Shown: piece by piece, positions 32,801 to 42,677 of the stretch
How the letters are laid out: each line of letters begins with the position of its first letter
How positions within the stretch are numbered: the first letter of the stretch is position 1
Assembly (NCBI GenBank): GCA_001557505.1
Contig: LSAX01000011.1
Location: forward strand, 1,798,001-1,862,000
DNA length: 64,000 nt
From: Reticulascus tulasneorum
Lineage: Eukaryota; Ascomycota; Sordariomycetes; Glomerellales; Reticulascaceae
Reading direction: 5' to 3'
The notes under the pieces: generated by a model
What the model was told of the DNA's origin: nothing
The model's database searches: none
The model's input: the letters and a program-made list of their open reading frames with translations, nothing else
Made by a program: the position numbers and the translations under genes

Positions 32801-33852
32801 CAAACCAGGCAAAACAGACGAACGACTCCAAAGCCACAGACTTCCCCTACCGTGCGAAATTATGATGATTCGTAACGCATGGTATGACAGACAACAACGC
32901 CTTCACTCAACCTGTGACTGTGCTAGGCAGGGCGGGGAAAGCTTCCATGTTGAAGTCGGGAACCCGCATGATCGTGCCTATCAGAACCACAGCTTTCAGC
33001 CTCTCGGGACCTTTTTTCGGGCTCCAACGAAGCGCCTCAGCGAACCTGTTCCTGCAGCGCCACGTTCTGTAGCTCGATCGGAGAGGGTTGTGAGACGTAG
33101 AATGAAATGAAACCAAGATTCGCTACCGTGGCGACTGATATGCTGACGGCGCAATCTTGAAATGCGGTAGTTAATCGATGGTAACATTGGACAATGTTGG
33201 CTTTGGTTCGATTATTGCGCACACACTCCGATGGGCCAATCTGGGACTTCTGTGAAGAAGCTGAAAGCTTACTAGGTCAGGGTCAGCGCAAGCCTCAACC
33301 TCGTGTGCGCGAGATCACGAAAACAGGAAGCCAATCCTGTCATTGCACAATGGATCTATTCTTGACTATCCAGCACAATCTTATGGATCTATCTTCGAAT
33401 CACGAGATTGATAAGCCAATTTGTTTCAAACGCCCTCTACACCGGGCTCAGTGTCCAGATTAGTCCATTTGGCCTGCGGCCACTGCGTATCATTCGTTGC
33501 TCACATCCCGCTCGCTACGGCCCCCATGCACCTGTCGTAAAACAACCAACCACCCCGGTCGCTCACCACTCCATAGCCTGCAGATCCCGCGACTGCGCCG
33601 GACTGTCACTTCTGCTGGAGGAGCTTGATATGCTACATGACCAACCAAACGTGCCACAAAGCACTGGCCAGCCAGAACAACCTTGTCTGCAGCAGTCTGC
33701 AGTGGTTGCATGTGCTGGAGTGAGGAAGGATTCGGTGGGTTGGTTCCATGCTGGATCAAGAATGGAACCGGGTATATCAAGCGCTCGATTCCCGTTCTTG
33801 ACTCCGCGCGCGTTTGAGGATGGGCTTTGTCGTTGCCATCGCATAGTGCGCC
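29825..33852. other. 4-kb gene-poor block with TACCTAGGTA palindromes
   Basis: The first ~300 bp should be the transketolase promoter and the last part the promoter of the DHA2 transporter. Between them I find no gene I can support. Open frames (for example 31176-31439, 31518-31733, 32175-31792) are short, lack introns or starts that fit, and match nothing I know. TACCTAGGTA occurs at 30104-30113 and 30487-30496, with the related CCTAGCTAGG near 30547. G8 and T-rich tracts are present near 30450-30460. Confidence 0.5.
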
Positions 33853-35805
33853 ATGGCCAGCAACGGGGAAGTTCCAAGAGATGAACCACCTGTTGTTCAT
33901 CATGGAGACGGTACGGCTACGGAGAAAGAGACGCATAGCGGCGAGGCTGTTGCGTCTACCGAAATGACCGCCATCCCAGCCCGCAGCAAGGCCCAGTCGT
34001 TAGTCATCATGCTGGCGCTCTGCATGTCCGTCTTCCTGGCCGCTCTTGACGCAGTCATTATCACCACCGCCTTACCGACTATAGCGAGGGAAGTCGGCGC
34101 CTCCGACTCGGGATGGGCATGGATCGGCGCCGCATACCTCCTCGCCAACGCCGCCTCGGTACCGTTTTGGGGCAAGGTCAGCGACATCTTTGGCCGGAAG
34201 CCGATCTTGATGATCGCCAACGTCGTCTTTATACTGGGGAGTCTGGTCTCCGCGCTAGCGGGCACGTTGACGATGCTGGTAGCTGGTAGGGCTGTGCAGG
34301 GATTGGGCGCCGGTGGCTTGTTGGCGCTTGTGAACATCACGGTTGGGGATCTTTTCAGTCCAAGGTGCTTATTTGGCTCTGGCTTCATTTGAAAATGAGA
34401 CTGACCGGTGTAGGGAACGCGGCACGTATTTTGGATTTGTGGGTGCGGTCTGGGGCTTGGCTTCTGGCATAGGCCCGTTAATAGGTGAGATATCTCGGAT
34501 ATGCACACATGGCCATCAAGTTTCTGATTCGGTGGAGTAGGTGGTGGCTTTACGCAGAATGTCACCTGGAGGTGGTGTTTCTGGAGTAAGTAGTGCCCGG
34601 ACTTTTTATGATATCATTATTCGATGTGACTGACAATGCCCTAGTTAATTGTAAGGGCTCGATATCAAGATGGACTTCCACAGCCACTGACTGTAGTAGT
34701 GCCGATATCCGGGCTCTCTCTCGGCATTTTAACATTCTTCCTCAAGATACATGCACCAAAGACACCTCTTATTAAAGGAATCCTTGCCATTGACTGGCTT
34801 GGTAGCCTTACATTCACCGGCGCAACCTTGATGTTCCTCCTCGGGCTTGAGTTTGGTGGAATTCACAATCCTTGGGGCTCAGCAACCGTCGTCTGCCTCC
34901 TCGTCTTTGGCCTCGCTACCTACGGTGTGTTCGCAGTTGTGGAGAGACATGTCAGGTATCCCGTGATGCCCGGAAGACTGTTCAGCAGCACGTCGGTTAT
35001 CTTTTGCTACGTGGCGTGCTTCTGCCACGGACTGGGGTTTGCTGCGGTCGGATTCTTCCTCCCGCTGTACTTCCAGACCGTGCTCGATGCCTCGCCCATT
35101 CAATCGGGACTCTGGCTGCTGGCCTCGGCTTTGCCACTTGCGGTCTGCACCATCGGCACGGGGGTTATGATCAAGAAGACGGGACGGTATATTGAGATCA
35201 TACGCATCGCAATGGCATTGCAGGCGCTCTGCTTCGGACTGTTCGTCACGTTTCCGGCGGAGCGCGACTGGCCCCGGATCATACTCTTTCAAATTATTGC
35301 GGCACTTGGCGTGGCACCCAATCTGCAAGCCCTCCTCATCGCGCTCCAAGCGCTCGTGAAGCAGACAGATGTCGCGGTAGGGACCGCAACCTTCGCATTT
35401 GTCAGGCACGTGGGCATCGGCATCGGCATCGTCATCGGGCAGGTCATCTTCCAAGGCGTCATGGGAACCCACTACTCCGAGCTCATAGACGCGGGGTTTA
35501 CCCCAGCCCTGGCGCAATTGTTCGCGAGGGGCTCAACTATCGCAACGAACCAACATCTGGTAGGTCTGACGGCTGTTCAGGAAGCGGTGCTCAGGGAAGC
35601 GTTGAGGAACAGCCTCAGCAAGATGTGGACCTTCTTCTGCGCCACCGGCGGCGTAGGACTGATAAGCACCTTTTTCATCCGGCAGATTGAGCTGAGCCAG
35701 CATCACGTGGAGACGAAGACGGGGCTTGATGCCGAAGAGGCGAAGATTGAGAAGCTACAAACTGAGGGGGAGAGTAGCCTTTCGGAAGGGAAGAGCCGAG
35801 TGTGA
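33853..35805 (+). CDS. MFS multidrug/toxin exporter, DHA2 (14-TMS) family
   Basis: My model is join(33853..34364, 34414..34484, 34541..34585, 34645..34650, 34700..35805), 579 aa. It is a proton-driven plasma-membrane exporter. The first helix carries FLAALDAVIITTALPTI, followed by GAAYLLANAASVPFWGKVSDIFGRK (motif A) and the antiporter motif region GTYFGFVGAVWGLASGIGPLIGG. FTQNVTWRWCFWINLPI is next, the family hallmark before helix 7. The 6-nt exon 34645-34650 supplies the Ile-Asn of WINLP. Without it the hallmark is lost. Fungal relatives often sit in metabolite clusters, but no biosynthetic gene is adjacent here, so a general drug or metabolite export role is more likely. The 3' flank begins a ~105-bp repeat found again at 37231. 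Confidence 0.9.
34645..34650 (+). other. 6-nt coding microexon of the DHA2 gene
   Basis: The exon TTAATT is bounded by CCCTAG before and GTAAGG after. The introns on either side are 59 and 49 nt, with GTAAGT and GTAAGG donors and TAG acceptors. Phase is 1 on both sides, so it adds exactly two codons' worth of sequence and gives W-I-N-L-P across three exons. Confidence 0.8.
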
Positions 35806-35890
35806 GACCGGAGCCAGGTATAGAAATTTGAATGGGTGTAGAGGGAACAGCATATTGATGCGGAGGCTGGACGTGAGACGATGTTTGGGT

Positions 35891-35999
35891 AACACAGAAC
35901 CAACTGGCATCCAGGACAAACACGGGGTGCGTGATCAGAAACGGGGTCAAGGAATCTAAATTTAGTTTTCAATTGAATCTCGTGTAAGTGTATCGAGGG
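35891..35999. repeat. Dispersed ~105-bp repeat, copy 1
   Basis: It starts AACACAGAACCAAC and ends CTCGTGTAAGTGTATCGAGGG, followed by a G-rich tract. Copy 2 lies at 37231-37332 in the same orientation, with blocks such as GCGTGATCAGAAACGGGGT identical and indels between. It begins about 85 bp downstream of the DHA2 stop codon, and 180 bp before the tRNA-Ala gene. Confidence 0.85.
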
Positions 36000-36171
36000 C
36001 CGGGGGGAGGGGGCGGCTTGACAGGGAGTTTAAGAAAAGAAAACCTAATATTCCTTGCCTGCGCGAGCCCACGACCGCCTCCATGTGCAATATAGATACT
36101 GAAATTATGAGTCGAGGAAACACTGAATGAAAGTAAAAAATAAAAAATTAAGATAAAAATAAAAATGAAAC

Positions 36172-36176
36172 AAAAA
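36172..36176 (-). terminator. Pol III terminator of tRNA-Ala
   Basis: On the minus strand a T5 run follows the tRNA 3' end after two bases, as expected for RNA polymerase III termination. Confidence 0.8.
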
Positions 36177-36178
36177 GT

Positions 36179-36250
36179 TGGACATACCCGTGATCGAAAC
36201 GGGGACCCCTCGCATGCGAAGCGAGTATCATACCACTAGACCATATGCCC
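36179..36250 (-). tRNA. tRNA-Ala (anticodon CGC)
   Basis: The 72-nt minus-strand sequence folds into a cloverleaf. The acceptor arm is GGGCATA with TATGTCC and discriminator A. The anticodon stem is CTCGC/GCGAG with loop TTCGCAT, and the T arm is CCCGT-TTCGATC-ACGGG. The acceptor contains the G3:U70 wobble pair, the identity element of alanine tRNAs, which confirms the reading of the CGC anticodon (codon GCG). The D stem is weak, with three pairs. There is no intron. It lies between the two copies of a dispersed repeat. Confidence 0.93.
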
Positions 36251-36562
36251 AATTATACTGATATTGCTATACAGATTTGGGTTTTGGCCCTTATCATTTC
36301 TTATGTATCACAAGTAACTCAGAAGTGTTTCACTATCATTTTAGACGAGACTAAGCCGCCCTTAACGCTGGGGCAGAATATTATGATCAAGAGCGAGGCT
36401 CTCTACCCCTTATGTCTGTTAGATCAGATGTGCCTGTGAATCGTGTAATCTCTCAAACTTTGCACTTGCCTGAACCCCTTTACTGTTAAGGAAGAAGTCC
36501 CATTGCTCCAAGTGTGTGGGGTGTAAAGAGACCCAGTTTATGCTGGCTTTCTCCTCCCTTTT

Positions 36563-37489
36563 TTACGTTCCCTCGAACTGGGTCCGACTTTGTCGAGGAA
36601 TTTGAGCTGAGCCTGGCTGTTCAAAGAGCCATGCCGCTTCACAAAGTTCTTCAGAACTCTCGGCATTATGGATGGGATGTCCTGGGTGGCGGGAATAAAG
36701 CGGACGGTGCTGTGAGTTGGGCAGTTTCGACACGAGATATAGCGGCTTGCCAAGTGTAAATATTGGTGCCACGTCAACGAAGGTATTAGTCCCATCGCAT
36801 GTCACAATCTTCTCTTTGCAATTAAGCACCAGCATATAACAGCGCGAGGGCATGACTCGTCCCCGAGAGACCGCAGAAGATATGTATAATGGACTTTGGC
36901 GGACTGTGCAAAAGGCCGGTACAGGGCTCCGGCATCTTGTTGTGCATATGCCATTGAACTGTCCACAGGAACAGCCAGCTCTGCTCTCTTCTTGCATTTA
37001 GGGGGGCAGTTGTAGCAGTATCTTCCAAGTGTCTTGGACATCATCAAAATTGGAGATGAAAACATTGTGAAACAAAATTTCTCTCTGGTCCTGGAACCAA
37101 TGTATAGGTGGAAGTAGATCGTCTGAGTCATCCCACTTGGTCTCAGGCTTTGATGCTGCTAAGCCGTCCTTGATGGCTTGTTGAAAGGCATCAATTTCTT
37201 ATGCCTCGAGGCGCGGGAATGAACGTGAGCAACACAGAACCAACGGGCATACAGATGCACAAGTTTGCGTGATCAGAAACGGGGTTGAGGAACCTTGTTT
37301 ACAAAATGTATCTCGTGTAAGTGTATCGAGGGGGGGGGTGTAGACAAAGTTGGAGGCGCTGGAGGCAACCAATAATGACTCTTTGACAAACTGCCAAAAT
37401 GCCCATCTGACCAGGTGGTCTTGCTCTTTAGTGACATATCTCCCAAAATCCAGGAGCCTGATCTTAACCCTTGTTATTGCCATGTGCAA
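36563..37489 (-). pseudogene. Relic gene split by repeat copy 2 and stop codons
   Basis: Three coding-like stretches share one reading frame over 309 codons, interrupted by TAA at 37201-37199 and 37000-36998. The first reads TRVKIRLLDFGRYVTKEQ and VRWAFWQFVKESLLVASSAS, then runs into the repeat copy (37332-37231). Immediately after the repeat the frame resumes as EIDAFQQAIKDGLAASK, then WDDSDDLLPPIHWFQDQRE and FISNFDDVQDTWKILLQL. After the second stop, 144 more codons follow (SRCYMLVLNCKEKIVTCDG). The protein family is not recognised. The 147 nt between the two good parts correspond to the repeat plus its edges, so the repeat looks like an insertion into a coding exon. Confidence 0.45.
37231..37332. 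repeat. Dispersed ~105-bp repeat, copy 2
   Basis: Same orientation as copy 1 at 35891-35999, with the same end sequence (CTCGTGTAAGTGTATCGAGGG) and a following G9 tract. It lies inside the relic frame described at 36563-37489. No terminal inverted repeat or clear target-site duplication is visible. Confidence 0.85.
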
Positions 37490-38122
37490 ATTATTGATGT
37501 TTTGTGGGGTTCATGTTGAAAACTCCGGGACGAATCAATAGAAGACTGTGTGACTCCAGCTGCTCCGTCAATCTGCCTTGGATAATTCGATCAGCTCCGA
37601 ATCACGAGCTAGTGCCCTTGGCGCCGCCTTAATTCAAACGACTACAGAGGGGTAAGCCCCAGATAATAGGCAGAGGCGTCTCATGTGCAGGAGGCATCAG
37701 CGAAACTGGGGCAACGGGACCGCATGCAGCATACTGCATCTTGAGCCCCACCGCGACAAGGCAGCCATTAGCCAGAGATCTAGGTCTGGCTCTAGGACTC
37801 GACTTGTCTCCAAGATGCATCCTTCATGTGTCACCAATGGCAGCGCGACCAGTAAGTCGTCGGTGGATGCACTAACCTGAGGCCAAGTGGCGATGTGAGG
37901 CTGGCGGGGGGAACAAGCGCTCCTCTGAGAGAGCACAGCCTCATTCGGGATACAGCTGTCCATATATGTATGTGGTGAATCACATCCGGAATTCAAGACA
38001 CCAATTCAACCTGCTCTCAACAAATACAGTTACTCTAAATCATATCCTCTGCTTACTGGCATATCATCATTTCCCGTTCAAACACTTAACCGTTAGTCAA
38101 GTGACTACCCAAACCGCCCACC
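37490..38122. promoter_or_regulatory. Upstream region of the oxygenase gene
   Basis: No coding-like frame is convincing in this stretch. The final ~150 bp before the ATG at 38123 (context CCACCATGC) are likely promoter and 5' UTR. Confidence 0.45.
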
Positions 38123-39045
38123 ATGCTCAAGAATGTTTTCGGGTCCGGAGCCGCCCCGGCTCCCAAGCCCAAGCCCAAGCCCAAGCGGTCCCAGGCTCCT
38201 GACCCGGTTCGACCAACCTACGAGTCGAAGGAAGTGCACATCCCCGACGACTTCCTCACCAAACCCGCGCACGACAGCGAGCCCATCGTCGTCGGCCACA
38301 TCGACTGGGAGAAGACGGCGCTTCCGCAGTACAAGGGCTGCTACGCCGCAGTGCTGGACAACGTCATGAGCCCGTCCGAGTGCGCCGAGCTGCTCAAGCT
38401 CGTAGAGGCCAGCGTGCCGGACGGGGAGGAGGTGTGGCGGCCGGCGTTGGTGAACATCGGCGACGGCTGGGAGATACTGTCCAAGGATTACCGCAACAGC
38501 GATCGCATCATCTGGGATAACCAGACGATTGTGGACAGGCTCTGGGAACGATGTGCGACGGCTCCCGGGATCAAGGAGGAGTTGGAGAAGGTGGACGAGC
38601 AGACTATGAGGGGTGTGAGCAAGTGGACTTTCAACCGGTTCAACAAGCGGATGCGCTTCTTGAAGTATCAAGGCGGGCAGTTCTTCCGACGTAAGTAGAC
38701 CCCTGGTGGCACCTCCAGGGGAAAGTTACTGATATTTTACCAGCACACTGCGATTCATCGTACGGTGAGGTTTCGGAGGATGGGAAGGTTTTCCGGACGC
38801 ACTACACCGTCCATCTGTACCTCAACGACTCCGTGGCGACCGTCGGCGCGAAGGCCGACCTCATCGGCGGCGCCACGTCCTTCCTGTCCAGGGACGAGAG
38901 GCACAAGATCGATGTGGACCCCAAAGCCGGCCGGGTGCTGATCTTCCAGCATAGCCGTCTCTACCATTCCGGGGACGACGTGCTCAAGGGCACGAAATAC
39001 ACAATGAGGACGGATATTCTGTACGAGCTGCAGAGGGAGAAGTAG
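38123..39045 (+). CDS. 2-oxoglutarate/Fe(II) dioxygenase, prolyl-4-hydroxylase-like
   Basis: My model is join(38123..38690, 38744..39045), 289 aa. After a Pro/Lys-rich N-terminus (APKPKPKPKRS) comes a P4Hc-type double-stranded beta-helix domain. VMSPSECAELLKLVEAS is the entry helix and FLKYQGGQFFRRPHCD gives the first iron ligands (H-x-D) straddling the intron. GRVLIFQHSRLYHSG carries the distal histidine and GTKYTMRTDILY the basic residue that should bind 2-oxoglutarate. The iron-binding set therefore looks complete. No signal peptide is seen, so it is probably cytosolic or nuclear; the substrate is unknown. The 53-nt intron contains a short perfect hairpin (CCCTGG/CCAGGG). Confidence 0.85.
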
Positions 39046-39169
39046 TACAGTGGCCACTCGGCTTAGGAGGGTTATATCATGTTTAGCTATTGCTCGCTGG
39101 TCGGCGTTCGCTAGGGTTGCAAAAAATATGCTTAGGTTACAAAGATGTTCAGCTTGAAGCCCCGGTCAT

Positions 39170-40461
39170 TCAAAGTCTCGCCTGCTCCCCCGAGTGTGCC
39201 CTGCCCTTCTCACCCGGTGCATCGGCCAGCTTCTTGACGAAATCAACCACACGATCGTAGTACGCCGTCGTCGAGGCATGGCCGGCGAACATGTAGAAGC
39301 AATGCGGCAGGCCTTGGTACGTATATAGTTCGGTCGAGACTCCGTCGGCTTTCAGTTTCTCAGCGTAGGCGATGCCTTCGTCGCGCAGAGGGTCGAGGCC
39401 GGCTACTTGTATTACTATGTATATGTGAGCATTTATGCAGATGGACTTGGGACAAAACCAACTCACGAGCTGGAGGGAGCCCCTTCAGCGACTTGGCTAG
39501 TAGGGGTGAGTGGTCCGGGTCGGCCTTCGGGTTAGGCACGTAGCAGTCCCAAAAGAACTCCATCCTCAGCGCGTTGACGATGCTGGCATCCTTGTTCTGC
39601 TGGTAGCTTCCAAGCTCGTACTTATCTGTCGGGAAGTACTTGGGATGGCAAGTCACGGGGAAGTTCATGCAATGGCCCACGATGCCTGTGAGGCCCTCGT
39701 CTCTTGCCTTGATAGCCACGACAGCCGACTAGACCGATTCTGTCAGTTCGTCACGGACGAGTATCGGGCTCGGCGGGACTCACCAAGTTACCGCCCCCGC
39801 TATTTCCCTGCAGGATGATCTTGTTTGGGTTGACACCGAGGCTTGAGGCGTTTTCTTTGCACTTGAGAAGGTTAGCGACCGTCCGGAAGTGCGAGTCTGG
39901 AGACCTACCCATTTTGTAGCATCGAAGCAATCATCAACAGCGTACGAGAATTGATATTCCGGCGCTCTGTTCTCAATTAGTAACCGGTCCCTTCACCGGA
40001 TCTTCCCAAGCAGCTCACAATCTATAATCCACGCTCACAACGACCACATTCCCCAAGTTCGCCAGCATAAAGTTCTCTGGCTCCTCCGACATATGGCCGC
40101 CCACCGTCCACCCGCCACCGTGGAACCGCATCACGAGCGCCGCATTCGGTCGCGGGTTCTTGGATTTGTAGATCTTGATCTCGCGCTTCGCGCCATCACG
40201 CATTGGCACCATTTTCAGGCTGGTAAAGATATCCACGCCTTCCACGGGGCAGCCCTCTGGCGCAGGGGGAGGGGCGAGCCAGACGGACTTGAAAGTCTCC
40301 ATGGGCAAGTCGTTATCCCATGCCGGCGCAACGGCTGCATCGGCCGCATCTTTGAGCTTGGCGAACTCGGGGTCGATAGCGCTGAGATGGCCGTACTTTG
40401 GGAGGGGCTTGAAGTCCGCGTCCAGGTCTATGTAGTCTGATTTTGACTTGAGTTTGACCAT
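39170..40461 (-). CDS. Alpha/beta-hydrolase fold-3 esterase (HSL family)
   Basis: My model is complement(join(39170..39414, 39467..39728, 39784..39861, 39909..39966, 40019..40461)), 361 aa. The oxyanion-hole motif HGGGW lies at about residue 114 and the nucleophile motif GNSGGGN at about 187-189. Catalytic Asp is likely in AGLDPLRDE (about 288) and His in GLPHCFYMF (about 318), so the triad is complete. The order and the VDYRLAPEYQF segment are typical of hormone-sensitive-lipase-type carboxylesterases. No signal peptide is evident (MVKLKSKSDYIDL), so an intracellular role in ester or xenobiotic hydrolysis is more likely than a secreted lipase. Four introns are all in consistent phase. It is convergent with the oxygenase gene, 124 bp apart. 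Confidence 0.88.
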
Positions 40462-41234
40462 TTTGGAGGATGTTAAACAAGGTCAAAAGGGTGATCAGAG
40501 AGATAACGCGGAATGTGGTGATTCAGGTCAAGGAACTCAGCAATGGCATAGAAAGTATAGAAACGGAAGAAACAGAGCCACGGCAATCCGCACACGTCAG
40601 GACCGGAATCCTCCATTCTATAGGTATCCTGAAAGTGGCCCTGGCACTAGCCACGGGGTGCCGAGAGCTGGTGTGGGGTAAGGGGAAGCTATCACGGAAA
40701 ACGCTTGCCTACCTCCCACTGATTGGGGAAGATGGAGGATCATGACGGGGCCCAAGGTTTAGCACTTGTCTTGCAGGGTGCCACAAGAAACCTAGTCCTT
40801 TGTCTTATAAATCAAGAGTTGAGATAGGACCAATGTGCGACAGGAGCAACGACCTCCCAACAAAAGCCAGAGGTGCGAGCCACAACCTTGATCATCGGAG
40901 CTCGTGAATCAGCTCTCACTGCGAGGATAAATGCACGTCTTAAGACCTGACCTGCAATATAGGGAAAAACGAAATGAACAGTGAAATCACAAGCATTGTG
41001 AGTAAGGGAACAGCCAAGTTGTCGGACATCTGAATCGTGCTGCTGCGGATCGGCTAACCTTCTCCGCAACTAATGCGGGGGGGCGATTCCAGCCTCAACC
41101 CATGATTTTCCAGCTTGGCGGGCCAACAAACGAAAGCAAACGAAACTAGAAAAAGACAGCTAGTTCCTCTGCTTAGGCAGTAGGTTCCGTGTAATTTAAG
41201 ATGGAGCCGTCGTAGTTGAGCTCATGTGAGAAGC
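40462..41234. other. Intergenic, no gene seen
   Basis: Upstream region of the esterase gene and 3' flank of the MYND gene, both on the minus strand. Frames here are short and not coding-like. Confidence 0.5.
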
Positions 41235-41831
41235 TCATGCGCCCCATGCCACAGCCATAGCTTTCAGCACCTTGCAATCGCTCTTATGCCCATCGCCCCA
41301 ATCCTTGACCTGACATGCCTACACAATTAGCCCTCCATGCAGTGTCAAGAGATGAAAGTAACTTACCTTGCTGCAGTACCTCACGCCCCCACACCCAGTG
41401 CATTTCATCAAGCTATCCTTCGTCTCCCCACAGCTCTCACAAGTTCCTTCCGTCACCGCCTCCCTCCTCTTCCTCCCCACCTCGAACACCTTCTCCAGCC
41501 CGCCAGGGAGATACTTCACCCCCGTTCCCAGGCCCTCCGGAACCTTGACGAAGCCCTTCTTCCCGTCCTCCGGCTGCGTCCGCCGCCCGTTGGGCACCAC
41601 GACCGTCCAACCCTTCTTGACGGGCTTGAGGTCGATGCCCCGGTCCTCGAACGTGATGGCAAAGTCCACCCCGCTCCGGTCCGTGACTATGACGGTCGGT
41701 TTCGTGATGGTCATGTTTTGCTTCACCTGCCCGAGGAGGAACCATTCCCCGTCCGGCACGTCCTGCGTTGTGATTGGGCATCCTCTGAAGGTCGGGAAGA
41801 CGGCTTCGTTTGAAAAGTCGGGGACAGGCAT
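41235..41831 (-). CDS. MYND-type zinc-finger protein
   Basis: My model is complement(join(41235..41318, 41367..41831)), 182 aa. The N-terminal ~115 residues form an unrecognised domain (FRGCPITTQDVPDGEWFLLG, then TFEDRGIDLKPVKKGWTVVV). A complete MYND finger follows: CESCGETKDSLMKCTGCGG, RYCSKACQVKDW, HKSDC, with the intron falling between K and A of RYCSKAC. MYND fingers mediate protein-protein contacts. With no SET or other catalytic domain attached, it is likely an adaptor or a small fungus-specific protein. Splicing is required to complete the last cysteines and histidine. Confidence 0.85.
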
Positions 41832-42677
41832 TGATGCGGTTCCCGTGAAACTGAGTAAAAGTGACGTGAGTGCGATGGGGGGTTTTAGGTTAACCCGGCC
41901 AGAACGAATTATTAGGACAAAGGCTATGAGGGTACGTCACGTAGCCTATAATTATTTCGTTGAGTTATGAAGAGTAAGGAACGTTTTCCAATGGTTCTTC
42001 GAAAATCTGAAACGAGAGATATGGATATGGACCCCGGACTTGGCACACTCGTGGCTCATGGCTGAAACTCCGCCCGTGACAATATTCATGGAATCAACAA
42101 AATGACTCGCTCTCGATTTCTATGACGCGGCTAGAGGTCTGAAAGAACTGATTGCACTCGGCCGGTACATTGTTTCCATGCTGTAGGCCATTCCCTCAAC
42201 TTCTGGACCACATTTCGTCATGACACCACAGCTGATCACTAGTGTGGATTCAATCAAGCGCAGTGTTTGTAACTTTCGAGGATTATATTTTTTTGCCTGC
42301 TTGAGGACTTCTCTATCCTGAAAACTGGAGAACGCTTGGTTGCTACATTATCAGCTACATGCGACTGTCGGTACCGTGACGGACATGCCTTTCTTTGTCC
42401 CAAACCAATGCCGCTGAGGGGCTGTTATAGCGAGAAGAAATGAAATTCGAAATTTAGGGCCCATCAACCATGCCATGCAGGTGACTTGTACATGTGTTCA
42501 AACGCCAAAACGAAGACAGAAAATAGTCCCAACCATCCTCCCAGCCATACGCCGGTGACTGCAATACAGTCTAATACCCAAGGAAACGTTGTCCAGCTCT
42601 GGCGATTCGCTAGCGTAGCTGCAGCTGTGCTAGACCCGATCGTCCATAAATTGCAAGTTTGTTCATCCAGCTCCAGT
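41832..42677. other. Intergenic, no gene seen
   Basis: Promoter side of the MYND gene and 3' flank of the GH76 gene. It is relatively AT-rich with a T7 tract near 42288. No coding-like frame. Confidence 0.5.

Noticed and set aside
33853..35805. A biosynthetic gene cluster around the DHA2 exporter
   Set aside because: No synthase, P450, methyltransferase or pathway regulator lies within 10 kb on either side.
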